NCBI GenBank assembly: GCA_015039365.1
Contig: WION01000025.1
Span: forward strand, 1 to 64,000
DNA: 64,000 bases
Origin: Amanita rubescens
Taxonomy: Eukaryota; Basidiomycota; Agaricomycetes; Agaricales; Amanitaceae
Direction: 5' to 3'
Shown: positions 32,554 to 43,100 of the stretch, in pieces
How positions within the stretch are numbered: position 1 is the first letter of the stretch
Layout of the letters: each line of letters opens with the position of its first letter
Translations under genes and position numbers: made by a program
The notes under the pieces: generated by a model
Told to the model about the DNA's origin: nothing
Database searches by the model: none
The model's input: only the letters and a program-made list of their open reading frames with translations

Positions 32554-35500
32554 AGGGTAACGTTGAATTTATCAGAGGTTGAGGCCTTGGTCTTACCTTT
32601 GCCTTTGTCACCTTCTACTGCCGCCAATTCACTATCTTCCACGTCATCGTCATCTATCCTGGCGAAAACTCGCTCCTCCGCATTGCTATCTTCTATCATA
32701 TCGTCATCGTCTTTCACCGGGAAAACGAAAGCACTGCCTTTCGATGCCCTGAGCGCTCCACTGCTCACGATTTGGAAACCGTCTTTGTCGAGGGTGGGTT
32801 TGCCGTTGCCGCTGCCGCTCGCTTTGGCGTTAATGCGTATGGGTCTAAACTTTGTTGTTGTTGCAGTAGTGGCCGGAGCGAGGATAGAGATTGTGTTGCC
32901 CTTGGAGTTTGCCTTGGCTCCAGACAGACGATTGGCTTTGGATGTTTCCATTCTTTCCTTCTTTAGTTTTAGATATAGCGCCTCTATGTCATTCCTGCTA
33001 TACCGTATGGCCCAGAAAGGACAGTTTTCTGAATCTGCAAAATGTGGGCCGTTGCAGTTGGCGCACATCGGGGCGCAGACGGTGCCTTTACCCTTTTTAC
33101 ATTTTTCACAGTTTTGTTCGTGCCTCCGCTCAACGTGTCCTCCTCCGCACTTTCTACATTTTCGTTCTCCCGTGTAGCATGCAAGCGTGCTATGGCCCCA
33201 GCGCAGACAGGTGGTGCAGCGTGGGACGTGGTTCTTTTGAATCCATCGTCTGCAGATTCTGCCCTCACCCCAGAAGTTTACTCTGGTGTTCATGAGTTTT
33301 TTGCCGATGCTACCCATGTTGTCATCCACGATAGTTACGATAAGAATGGTAGAGTCCGGGAGGGGCTCGTCTTTCTTTCTAAGGAGACTGGCGCCTTTTC
33401 CCCAGAAGATAACATCTCGCCAGGCTGGGTGAAGCCGGATCTGCTGTTGGTAGTCGTTTGGCGTGATCTCGCTGTCGTCTCCGTGTCTAGTTAAGACTGA
33501 TAGGAATTTGAGGTCGGTGGTCGGGGGCTTATTTAGAACCGATGTGCCATGTTGGGAGTTGTCCGGTGTCCATTTATTGACAGCTGCTAGTAGGGCTGAA
33601 GCCATCTCGTCGGAGATGGCGCTATCACAGGTGATGATGAGGTTGTTTCTGGTGGACCATCGTACGTCTTTGACCGGGTTTTCCTCAAACAACTTTTTCT
33701 CCCCCTCGGATAGATGAGGATTGACAGCTAGGGCTACCGCCTCTTGGAGAACTTTGCCGTAGAGGGACCTTAGTCGATCAGCAACGACTGAAGCTTGTAC
33801 TTGGAGATGGAGTTCTGTAAGTCTCGTGCCATTGGCCGTGGGTTTGGTAACGAGGTTTCGGCGCGTTTGTAGCTGATTCCAAGTTGGTTTGGGTGCACGC
33901 GCGTTGGTGGTGACGGTGTTGTTGCTAACATTTTGTCCCACTTGGTTCATACGCCTCATTAGTTCGCTTACATCTTCTAATGGTTTGGCGGCTGTTGCTG
34001 CATAGGTCTGTTTTCTGTTACGCCAGTCGGTTGGTTTTTCCCTATGTTTACCCGAATCCGACGCAGCTGCGGTAGCAGGCTTGTTGTCTAAAAGTTTCGA
34101 TGTGGCAATGAAGGCTTCGGCTGGCGATATGCCCGGGACGCTCATGATTTGAGACATGGTACGAGTGAAGGTGTCATTAATTTTGATGTTGTTGCCGTTG
34201 GAGTTGCCGTTTTGCTGTGTGCGTGTAGGGCGAGCGGCAGTAGATCCTGACCTGTTTCTGAAGGAGCCGTTTCGAGTGGTACCAGTTAATGGGCGGCGTC
34301 CTCTTTGTGTTGTCGCCTCCTCTATTTCGACGTGGGCGGGAGTTGCGAGTGGGGCCGCAGTGGGAGCTTCCTCCACATTGGTGTCCACTTCCATATTGGC
34401 GGGTTTGGCGGTAGAGGTACTTAAGACAGTGGCGAGTTGGGTTTTCAAGCCAGTTAGCTGTTCTCGAAGAGCGCGGATTTCTACCTCAGCGTCGTCCGTC
34501 ATTCTTTTACACTCAATCCTCATTCCCTCAATTTCCATCCTCGCTGCGTTCTTGTTTCCTGTTGTTTCGGTGATTTCGGACCTAAGTCGACGGTTTTCAT
34601 TCCTAAGGGCACCTATTTCATGGTTAGCGCCTTTAACTTCAACCTCCTTACTTAACACCCGTTCTTTAAGGTGTATTTCCCTGTCTTTGAGTGTGTTGAA
34701 CCTGTTGTTAGCTTTCCGCAGTAAGTGGTCAGAGCCGGCCATGTTTTCTAGGATTCCAGCGGCTGTGTCGTCGCCGGCCTTCGTGGCAAGCTCCGAAAGT
34801 TTGTACATAAACTGTATGAAGTCCATCTTGTCTCCTTCGACCTTGCAGGTTCCGAAAATATCGAAGATTAAATGTCCCAAAGTGCGCCAGTTTAAGAAGT
34901 CAGATGAAAAATATTTGACAAAGCCGCTGACGTTTTCAACATCAATGTCGCCTCTCTGAAGAAAGTGGTAAGGGTTGGTATCGTCCAGGGTTGCCTTTTG
35001 GCCCTCATGGATGAATCCTGGAATCGCATTGGGGTTTGTTTCAAGGCCCAAGTCAAGGACGAATTGTTTGCCTCTGGCAAGTGTGACCGTATCATCTTCG
35101 TCGGAATCCATATCGTCGTCGCTGTCGTCATCGCTGCTGCTAGCGTTGTAAGCGCTATTGTTGCCGCTGGTGGCGTTATTATTGCGATAAGATAGACGCG
35201 ACGCTGTCCTTGAGGTCGGGTTGCGTTCTGAAAAGGGGTTATCGACAGGGTCATTGGGTTTGGACGGTAAGGGGTTAAATCTGGATTCGGATTTGGCCCT
35301 GCCTATGCGGCCGGTCTTAGGCGTTTTTGGTTCATACCAAATGTCGATTTCTTCCTCCTGTTCAGGGAAGGTGGAGGGGATAGAATAGGGGATAGGAGTA
35401 GTAGGCGTAGGGATCCTGGACGGGGGATCAGATGGTGCTCCACCACGGAGGCGAGAAGCAGGTTGGGCATGTGATTCAGTTTGTTCGCCACTCATGGTCT

Positions 35501-36260
35501 GGAAGTGGGTGGTTATTATGTTGGTAATGCTGGGCATGATGGCGCTAATAAAGTTCGCCAAGAAGTCAGGGTTGTGAGGAACAGCCAGAGCGACGTTGTT
35601 GGTGACGGGCGTGTGATACGGTGCAAGGGTGGAAGGAGGGACAGCCTGGGAAAAAACCTGTGGGAAAACCGTTGGTGATGTTGCCCTGTGCAACGAGGTG
35701 GGCACGTTTGCGTGTGCGTAGGAGGAGGGCGCAAAGCCTGTCTCCTCTGGGAGGGGCAAACCCTTTCCCTCTGTGGGCGTCATAGTTGTAGCAGGAAGGA
35801 AGTTAGCAACTCGCCTGGTAGTTGGCGAGGCGGATCTAGACCTTCGGTGACCGACAAGACCAAGGTGGTCTAGCAGGGGGGGTTCCCCTGGAAGCATGAG
35901 GCCAGGAATAGGAAAGTGGATGGAGGAATAGGACGATAGAAAGGATGAGAGGAAAAGGAGAAATGGGGGAAAAGAGTCTTAGAAAGCAAAGGGGGGCTTC
36001 TTGTGGATTGGCAGGAGAGAATAGCAGCAGGAGATGTAGAACGTGTATAGACTCAAATAGGAAGGTGGTGGTAAAAGGTCAAGAAGCGTGTGATGCGTGT
36101 CTCGTCGTTGATGATGTTATAATTCTAACAGTACCAAAAGCAAAGCCAGTGATTCCACGTGGACAGAGAAGACGGGAAGACACACCGGAGGGCGTCCAAT
36201 GTAGTGGTTACCCGATGCTTGGTGAAGTGTTCCGACCGAACGTGGGGCGATTTCACCAAA
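31103..36260 (-). repeat. Right (inverted) arm of the 5158-bp palindrome
   Basis: Reverse complement of 25856-31013. Contains reversed ORF2 part, ORF1, 5' UTR, a reversed target-site duplication (36091-36103) and 157 bp of host flank (36104-36260). Confidence 0.95.
32550..35897 (-). CDS. Inverted copy of LINE ORF1
   Basis: 1115 codons, same amino-acid sequence as the left ORF1, with its own 5' UTR (35898-36090). Being intact, both ORF1 copies could in principle be expressed; convergent transcription from the two promoters would yield a long hairpin RNA. Confidence 0.85.
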   Translation of the reverse strand: MLPGEPPLLDHLGLVGHRRSRSASPTTRRVANFLPATTMTPTEGKGLPLPEETGFAPSSYAHANVPTSLHRATSPTVFPQVFSQAVPPSTLAPYHTPVTNNVALAVPHNPDFLANFISAIMPSITNIITTHFQTMSGEQTESHAQPASRLRGGAPSDPPSRIPTPTTPIPYSIPSTFPEQEEEIDIWYEPKTPKTGRIGRAKSESRFNPLPSKPNDPVDNPFSERNPTSRTASRLSYRNNNATSGNNSAYNASSSDDDSDDDMDSDEDDTVTLARGKQFVLDLGLETNPNAIPGFIHEGQKATLDDTNPYHFLQRGDIDVENVSGFVKYFSSDFLNWRTLGHLIFDIFGTCKVEGDKMDFIQFMYKLSELATKAGDDTAAGILENMAGSDHLLRKANNRFNTLKDREIHLKERVLSKEVEVKGANHEIGALRNENRRLRSEITETTGNKNAARMEIEGMRIECKRMTDDAEVEIRALREQLTGLKTQLATVLSTSTAKPANMEVDTNVEEAPTAAPLATPAHVEIEEATTQRGRRPLTGTTRNGSFRNRSGSTAARPTRTQQNGNSNGNNIKINDTFTRTMSQIMSVPGISPAEAFIATSKLLDNKPATAAASDSGKHREKPTDWRNRKQTYAATAAKPLEDVSELMRRMNQVGQNVSNNTVTTNARAPKPTWNQLQTRRNLVTKPTANGTRLTELHLQVQASVVADRLRSLYGKVLQEAVALAVNPHLSEGEKKLFEENPVKDVRWSTRNNLIITCDSAISDEMASALLAAVNKWTPDNSQHGTSVLNKPPTTDLKFLSVLTRHGDDSEITPNDYQQQIRLHPAWRDVIFWGKGASLLRKKDEPLPDSTILIVTIVDDNMGSIGKKLMNTRVNFWGEGRICRRWIQKNHVPRCTTCLRWGHSTLACYTGERKCRKCGGGHVERRHEQNCEKCKKGKGTVCAPMCANCNGPHFADSENCPFWAIRYSRNDIEALYLKLKKERMETSKANRLSGAKANSKGNTISILAPATTATTTKFRPIRINAKASGSGNGKPTLDKDGFQIVSSGALRASKGSAFVFPVKDDDDMIEDSNAEERVFARIDDDDVEDSELAAVEGDKGKGKTKASTSDKFNVTL

Positions 36261-38536
36261 ACGACCTCTTCCATCCTGGGCAGTTCGGAGGTATTCAAAA
36301 ACACTCGACGGTGGATGTGGGAGTGGTTTTAATGGACATGGTTTCAGAAGCACGGGACAGAGGCCTCTTCACCTCGGTTCTGGCGGTAGATATCGCGCAG
36401 TTTTTCCCTTCAATCAATCATGATGTAATGGTCGCGCTGCTAACTAAACAGGGATTCTGTCACAAAATCACTAATCTCATCGCCTCTTTCTTTAAAGATA
36501 GAACCACCGCTTACAAATGGGGAAAACAAACCTCCCACACTTTCGACGCGGACCTAGGCACCCCACAGGGTGATTGTTTGTCACCGGTCCTCTCTGCATT
36601 ATATATTTCTCTCGTCCTCAAGTCCCACTTCCAATGGGATCTTGAGTTAAGTACTAACTGCCTTTTTTTCGTCGATGACGGCACGCTCTGCGCGTCGTCT
36701 CTGACAATGAACCACAATATGCTAACCTTAAAAGCGGCCATCGAACGTCTAACAGACGTATTCGCGAAAATAGGCATACAAATCGAACAAACCAAGACGG
36801 AACTCATGCACTTCGCCGCATACGACCTCAGCAAAGGACCGAGAACCTTTAAACACAAACGACAACCCAACCTTGTTTACGTAGTTGGTGGAAGGGAGTT
36901 TACGATCAAACCGATCGGCGTGTGGAGATATCTAGGTTTCTTTTTTGATCCTTTTCTTAAATTTCATCATCACGTCAAATACTATACTAACAAAGCGTTC
37001 AGTACTATTAGAGCCTGCGGAATGTTAGGAAACTCGCGTCGAGGATTGAGTCCCAGGAACCGCGCTTTAGCTTACAAGGCAGTCACTCTCCCGGTGCTTA
37101 CATACGGTCTTGCACTTTGGTATGCGGAGGATGGCAGAGGAGTAAAGAAACAGTTAATGGAAATGAAGAGAGTCCATAACTTCGCTCTGAGATGGATAAC
37201 AGGCGCTTTTAGAGGATCCCCATCGGGCGCGCTAGAAATGATCGCTCACATCCCCCCCCTGGATATATGGTGCAATCTATGCATTTACGGTTACGCCGCC
37301 AGGATCCACACACTCCCAAACAATCACCTGCTTAAAGTCGCCTGGTCATCCAATCTAGTTAAACCCTCGTCCAGGAGGATAAGGCCCAAAAGACGCCCAC
37401 GTCATCTCCCGAGCGACAATCCTAACACTAGACTCAGAGCCTTTAGAGGACAGATTAAAGAACAATTCGACACCTATCACCCCGTCAATAGACCGGGACA
37501 CAGGGTTGAAGATGTGTATGGAGAAAACATCGAACGCACCAAAATGGACGCTCCAAAGAAAAATAGCGATGAGTTTGGCGGGTGGATGAGAGAGTATCGA
37601 ACGTGGCTCAGAGAGGTGGAGAGCGATGAGGATGCCACTGTCATCTACACTGATGGCGGTTACTGGAAAGACAAAAGGCGAGGACGGGCTGCCTTCGTCC
37701 TGTCTGACCATGGACTTTTTGACATTGCGGACACAGCCGACTGCCCGGCGGGCTCCTCTTACGATGCAGAAATAGTGGCCCTAGGGATGGCGGTTGCGTG
37801 GGCGGCTGCAAACAAAGAACGAATCAGACCCAACCTTTGGTTCATCATTGACAACAAAAGCGTCATTCAAGGTGCCCTGAACATGGACGCACACACCAAT
37901 CAGATGGAGTCTGTCAGAATAAATCTCCTACTCTTAGACCTCTTTGCGGACAACACTATTCGGTCCCTTCATTTCGCACACTGCCCGTCACATTCAGGCA
38001 TTGAAGGCAATGAGAAGGCGGACTCACTCGCTTCCCGTGCACCCCCAGCTACGACGGGACCCTTAATACTGAAACAACACTTCACCGACGAGCAAAGGCG
38101 CCGCATGAACAACCTCTGGAGAATCAGAGCTAGTTCCCAAGCTTACAGAGGCCGACAATGGCTCGCTGTCAAATATAATCGAAAGCGCTTCCTACCCATG
38201 CTAGGCTCTTCAACGAAGAGAAAGAGATTCTTCTTTGAAATGGCGGATGATGATAGAGAGAGGATGACGAGAATTACATATGCGATGACCAACCACGCAC
38301 CGACAGGAGAACACAACCAAAGAATGTTCCCGGACAAATCAACAGACTGCCCAACGTGCCAACCTGGGACTTACCAATCACGCGAGCACATCCTAACACG
38401 ATGCAGGTATCACTTTTCTTTTCCTTCATTACGCGAATGGACTAACGATCCTAAAAACGACGTGTCACTTACTAAAATCATTAAAGAAAATCCTACTATA
38501 TTTTCGTTTACAGATCTTCCCCTCGATGTACCATAG
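36261..38536 (+). CDS. LINE ORF2, C-terminal part (reverse transcriptase + RNase H), 5'-truncated
   Basis: Sense-strand continuation of ORF2 beginning at DLFHPGQFGG (RT motif 2). Motifs: VLAVDIAQFFPSINHD (motif A Asp), LGTPQGDCLSPVLSALY (motif B), LFFVDDGTL (motif C, VDD), thumb, then RNase H with VIYTDGGYW (Asp), SYDAEIVAL (Glu), IIDNKSVIQG (Asp) and HCPSHSGIEGNEKAD (His/Asp), and a terminal zinc knuckle CPTCQPGTYQSREH...C. An open frame continues upstream to 35945, but that part is antisense of LINE 5' UTR and host flank and not part of the protein. No natural start codon is attached. Confidence 0.88.
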
Positions 38537-38715
38537 TCCTACTTTCCTCTTTTCGTTTCCCTCTTTTCTACCTAGAAAAATACCACTAAACACATTAACA
38601 TGCGCGTAAACGCGCATTACCCCACTATGTGACTTGTGTCGCAATGCTTACTTGTATTAGTTTACTCCTTGCTCAAATGAAATCACCTTCATAATTAAAA
38701 AAAAAAAAAAAAAAG
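38537..38715 (+). other. LINE 3' UTR and poly(A) tail
   Basis: 160 bp of 3' UTR followed by 19 consecutive A (38697-38715), the expected end of an element inserted by target-primed reverse transcription. Confidence 0.85.
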
Positions 38716-38728
38716 AGACACGCATCAA
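38716..38728 (+). repeat. Target-site duplication, 3' copy
   Basis: GAGACACGCATCA, identical to 26013-26025. Confidence 0.85.
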
Positions 38729-40110
38729 AGATGCATTTATGATTAAGGTTCCCACTGATGCTCCACGAGAGCTGATGTACCCATAGTATGACTATCAATT
38801 GACTGTCCTGAATTCAATTCGGATTGATGATGAACAACTGGAACAGGAAAACGAACAGGTGCATTGAGATTTCGTGACCATCCTCTCTGACACTGACCCA
38901 TCTTTTCCAGAATGTTGAAGCGGTCGAATGGATACGTCCTTCAAATTCAGAGAAAGCTGCCGACTTGATGTGTGTCTACATGGGCCCGAAATACGTTGTC
39001 CCTTCTTCCGTTTCTACTACTTCATCAGGCACCAAAAGACGAGGACGCAATGTCAAACAACCAAGAATTATGGTCTCGGCTCCTGCTCCTGTGGTTGACT
39101 CGACGGTCGGGCCGATGCCCGTGACTAGTACCCCTACGGGTAAATCATCGGACACGTTGTGCCGTCCTAATGCTAACATGAAATGTTAGCCTCAGAAATT
39201 AAAACGGGCGCTCGTCTTCTGGCCGATTACCGCAGTCCATTGTTCAACCATAACTGGTCCAAAGGAACATGGTTGACAAAGACGGTAATTCAACGGCTCC
39301 TTGGCTCGAGTACGATAAACCGCGCACCGGAACAGTCGTACTAATGAGGATATCGTTGCGTACATATTCTATTCCTCAAATTTACATGCAGAAAAAGGTG
39401 CTTACTCCGTTTCTGTTGATCTGACGTGCATTGACCCCTCTCAGTTCTATCAGATTTACGCTGACAGAGTGAAAGTGATCATGCATTCGGAGGAACCGAT
39501 TGACGTCCCTTCTATACATCCTTCTATCGACGACTACACTGTTACGAGGTTTTGCCTCCGTCACTCCCATCGCTGACGTGCAAAATAATGCAGCGGTAAC
39601 CATGTTTTCTTGTCTAGTTCATCTGTTTTTTGCTCATGATTTCTTTCGCAGTCATCCACTGCACCATCTGCCTCTAGTAGCACATCGCCGGCATCCCCCT
39701 CAAACAGGCTAAGACCTCGGCAAAGAAAGCAGGGAAGAAACGTGATACGGATAACATGAATCTTGATTGACATGGACACTCTTCGATTGTTTCTTTTCAC
39801 GCTACTGTTGAAATTTACATGTGACATTCATTCGATAAACAAGCTGATGAAAATGGGCGAAAAAAAAGTGTATAAGGGATGCATATGCGTTAAAAACAAT
39901 TTCTTCATTACTGCTCTTTGTACGCCGTTTAGACTACACTGTGACGACGTCTTTATGAGTTAGCTGTTGCGGGTTTTGCCGCGCAGGCGGGCGTAAGGGT
40001 TAATGCTATGGACTACAGACATACTAAGCAAAAAGAACAAAGAGCCTGCGCATTATACAGTGCAAGTGAGAACATGCCCAAGAAGAAGAAAAAACCCCGA
40101 ATCTATAATT
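38729..40110. other. Decayed coding-like DNA at the LINE insertion site
   Basis: Joining sequence before the 5' duplication to that after the 3' copy gives an open reading of about 25 codons through INDETRIKDAFMIKVPTDAP, so the LINE probably landed in a coding or formerly coding stretch. Further fragments are VEAVEWIRPS and MCVYMGPKYVVPSSV (frame 38965-39189, with a basic KRRGRN patch). Stops and frame changes interrupt them. A transposase or helicase relic is possible, but I cannot name the family. No gene is seen from 39700 to 40110. Confidence 0.4.
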
Positions 40111-43100
40111 CTAGAACACACTAGGCAGCTGATCGACACTGCTAGGAACCCTGCCCTCGTCGAGCGGTTTTGACCATTTGTCTGCGCATGATACCATTAG
40201 ATTCGTGAAGAGGGGATAGACGCGGTACCCACCAGGACAGGCAACAAAATACCCCTCTAGAGCATTGACGAACCGCTCTTCGTACTCTGCCGGCGGTATG
40301 ACAGTGACATCCTTGGTCGAATGGAGACCATGCTTCGCCTTGTACTCCAACGTCTTCGCAAGGGTATAACTCCCTATAAGCCCAAAATCGTTCAAGGATC
40401 TGTTGTGATTCCAGATCCGCAACCTACCTATCGTATCAACGAGTCCGCACGTTATATGCTTGCTTTCAACGTCAATTCCAAGCAAAAGTCTATTGAAGAT
40501 CAACATTAACACTCATCCAAGACCTGGACCACACTTACGAATAATCCATGATATTCATCTTGGCCAAGAAATCTGCATCGTTCCTCACAGCCTCCCTCAA
40601 AACCTTTTTTGACTCGGGACGAACAAGCATCAACGTTTTTTGTTGCCCTAACGAACGCATATATTTGAGAATCTAAATATCAGATGACCGCTGACGACTC
40701 ACCTTCGATCCATTCACCATCAAAAAGCGTCTGCTTCCGACGCCCATCAAGCGAATCGTTCGCAGTAGGCTTCACCTTCCGTCCTTGAATCCCCTTCAAA
40801 TCAAACGTCTTGTCCACTTTCCGATCATAAAACAGGTTCTCCATAACCACTAAATCGATCCTGCCGTGGTTCACCCCCGACTCCTGGTTCTTCACTTCGA
40901 TAGTATAATACCCAAGTAACTTTACCAAAACCGTCGGTCTTGACGCTGTCGACTCGACGTATTGAAAACACGCCGGCGCGACCTCTTGCAAAACATGTCT
41001 AAAGTGACAACCGATTAGCAAACCATCACGAAATTTTTAACGAAAGACCAAACGCACAAATCATACACGTTCCAAGCATTGACCAGCGTCTTAATGATAA
41101 ACCGATCGTCACTCGTCTTCCAAAAATGGGCTTTGCTCTTCCCCCCCTCCGCCTGCCAATTACTGCTCCTCGACAAACTCTTGACAAAAACATCATCAAC
41201 GCCACACTTCTTCCTGAGCAAGTCAAATTGCTTGGCATAATACACCGTACATGAGATCTTGAGATGCTTCCCCACCATGGCTTCATACTTGATATGAGGC
41301 CGTTCGTCAATCACACAGCCATCCGCAAGAAGCAATCCATGATAAGACTTTGCCGAGTGCCCGACGCCTCTTGGCACAGGCTGCCCACTCGACATCAACC
41401 GCAACGCATAATTCAAACTGCTTGTAAATGTGTTCGCCAACGATGGTGGGCTCTTTCCCCGCTCAGGAATCTGAGGCGTTGATCCCTGCATCAAAGCCGG
41501 ACGTTCCTTGGGCAGAAGATCAGACGGAAGCAGGGAAAGCGAATGCATGCTGACCGTGACATCGCTCACGGTTGACCCCCTCGAAGGCGGTATCCTACTA
41601 CCGGCAGCACGTCCAGTCGAACTTGACAAGCTCGCGGTTTCCTGCTTGGGCGTCTCCACCAAAGGGAAGGCTTCGAGCTCCTGAAGGATCTTACCCGCTG
41701 ACTCCACGGTATCCGGAAGCCCAGTGACTTCCCCACCGGCAGCCTCCATGCTCAGCCGCACATCAGGCTTTGCCCACGCCGAGGGCGGCGTCATCAGGGG
41801 TGCAGTCCTAGAACCGGACGATCCAAGCTCCGCAGGCATCCTGGACCGTAGCATATCGCGTATCGAAAGCAATGACGCAGAATCCCTGGAATCCTCCTTA
41901 CGCGTCACAACCGCAGCGTAAGTGTCAGACTCGCGCCAAACGGCATCATCCTTGTCGGGGTCAGGCTGTTGCGCTTGTGCAGAGTTTGAAAAGAACTTGT
42001 AGCCTTTCGTCGTACTAGCCAAACCGGGAGGTGGGGTCGAAGGGGGCGGTGAGGAGGTAGACTCTGAACCTGAACTTGTTGTCGGGACACTCGTGGCAGA
42101 TGTCGACCGATTGAAGGATATATTAGATAGTTCGTGAAGAAAATCAGAGGAGCTAACGCGACAATCAGAATCGAAAACAACCTCAAAAAACCAAGGATAA
42201 ACACACCTCAACGTAAACGCAATAATACTCCCCCAATCCTCTTCTTGAATAACAACATTTCCCCCGGGCAATGGATGACATTTCTTATCCCACCACTCAG
42301 GCTCCGGCGCGTTCAACTCCCCAATCGCCTCCTGCAGCAACAGCAACACATGCTTCTTCTTCCACGCTGCAATTCGTTTTTGTGCACCACGTCCTGCCGC
42401 TAGGAACGCCCATCGGACATCGTTCAACAAACCAATCTCCGTACGCGAAAGCTGCGCATACAACGACTGTTCGATGCGCTGAAACGAGTACCGCATCGAT
42501 AAAAGTAGAGAATGAGGATCACCCTGAGCCGCAGGTGATTCAGACACGTCCTCTGCGCGACTGACGCGAACAATGACGGGGTCCGCCAAGTTCGAGTTTG
42601 ATAGAGAAGAGCTTGCGTCGGTAGCAGCCGTCCAATACGTTGACACAGTCGGCGGTTGCGGAGCCACAATCTCTTCGTATACGTCATCCATTACAGAGGG
42701 CAAACGCGGCAGAGCCTTTTTGATGGCTTCGGAACTCGGCCCAGTCAAAAGTGCTTCCTACTCCAAATGAGCGGGCGGTAAACGGAGCATACAAACACTC
42801 ACAATTTTATCAAGATGATCGGAAACTGCTTCCCAGTAAGCTCTGATCTGACGACGAAGCACGGATCGCTCCTCATCCGCTTGGCTTGATCCCTGACAGT
42901 TGTCTGGACACATGGGATGATTGATCTTGTCCCTCGTACGGCAAATTTGAAGCCTTGGAAGATGCAGCTGGAATATATCCCGTTCTTCTGCTAGCGAAAA
43001 TGTGACATTGCAGGTATCAGTCGAGAAATGTCTGAGAAGGTTGAATTGAAAGTTAGGCCCCGATGGGTCCGACTCGTCGGGAGAGCTACGCATTGTGTGT

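Larger units (their letters stand above)
26026..38715 (+). mobile_element. Tad1-like LINE retrotransposon interrupted by an inverted copy of its 5' part
   Basis: Non-LTR element with a gag-like ORF1, an ORF2 of endonuclease + reverse transcriptase + RNase H, a short 3' UTR and a 19-A tail, flanked by a 13-bp target-site duplication. Between 31014 and 36260 ORF2 is interrupted by a reversed copy of the element's first 5 kb. The sense 3' part resumes at 36261. Comparison with the usual reverse-transcriptase layout suggests that about 50 codons between HWPK and DLFHPGQFGG are absent from both parts. The RNase H, C-terminal CCHC-type knuckle and fungal host place it near the Tad1/I group. Confidence 0.9.

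Noticed and set aside
33042..34959. Long frames antisense to LINE ORF1 (33042-33494, 34156-34959 and mirror images)
   Set aside because: They mirror the ORF1 codons, appear identically in both arms and show Ser/Leu-rich shadow composition.
31013..36260. Twin-priming 5' inversion of the LINE
   Set aside because: Orientation and a small deletion fit, but the inverted arm continues into host flank beyond the element's 5' end and a sense copy of the same region is also present. RNA-templated twin priming explains neither.
35945..38536. An 863-codon open frame as one protein
   Set aside because: Its first 105 or so codons are antisense of LINE 5' UTR and host flank; only the part from 36261 is ORF2. 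The fusion is a by-product of the inverted arm.
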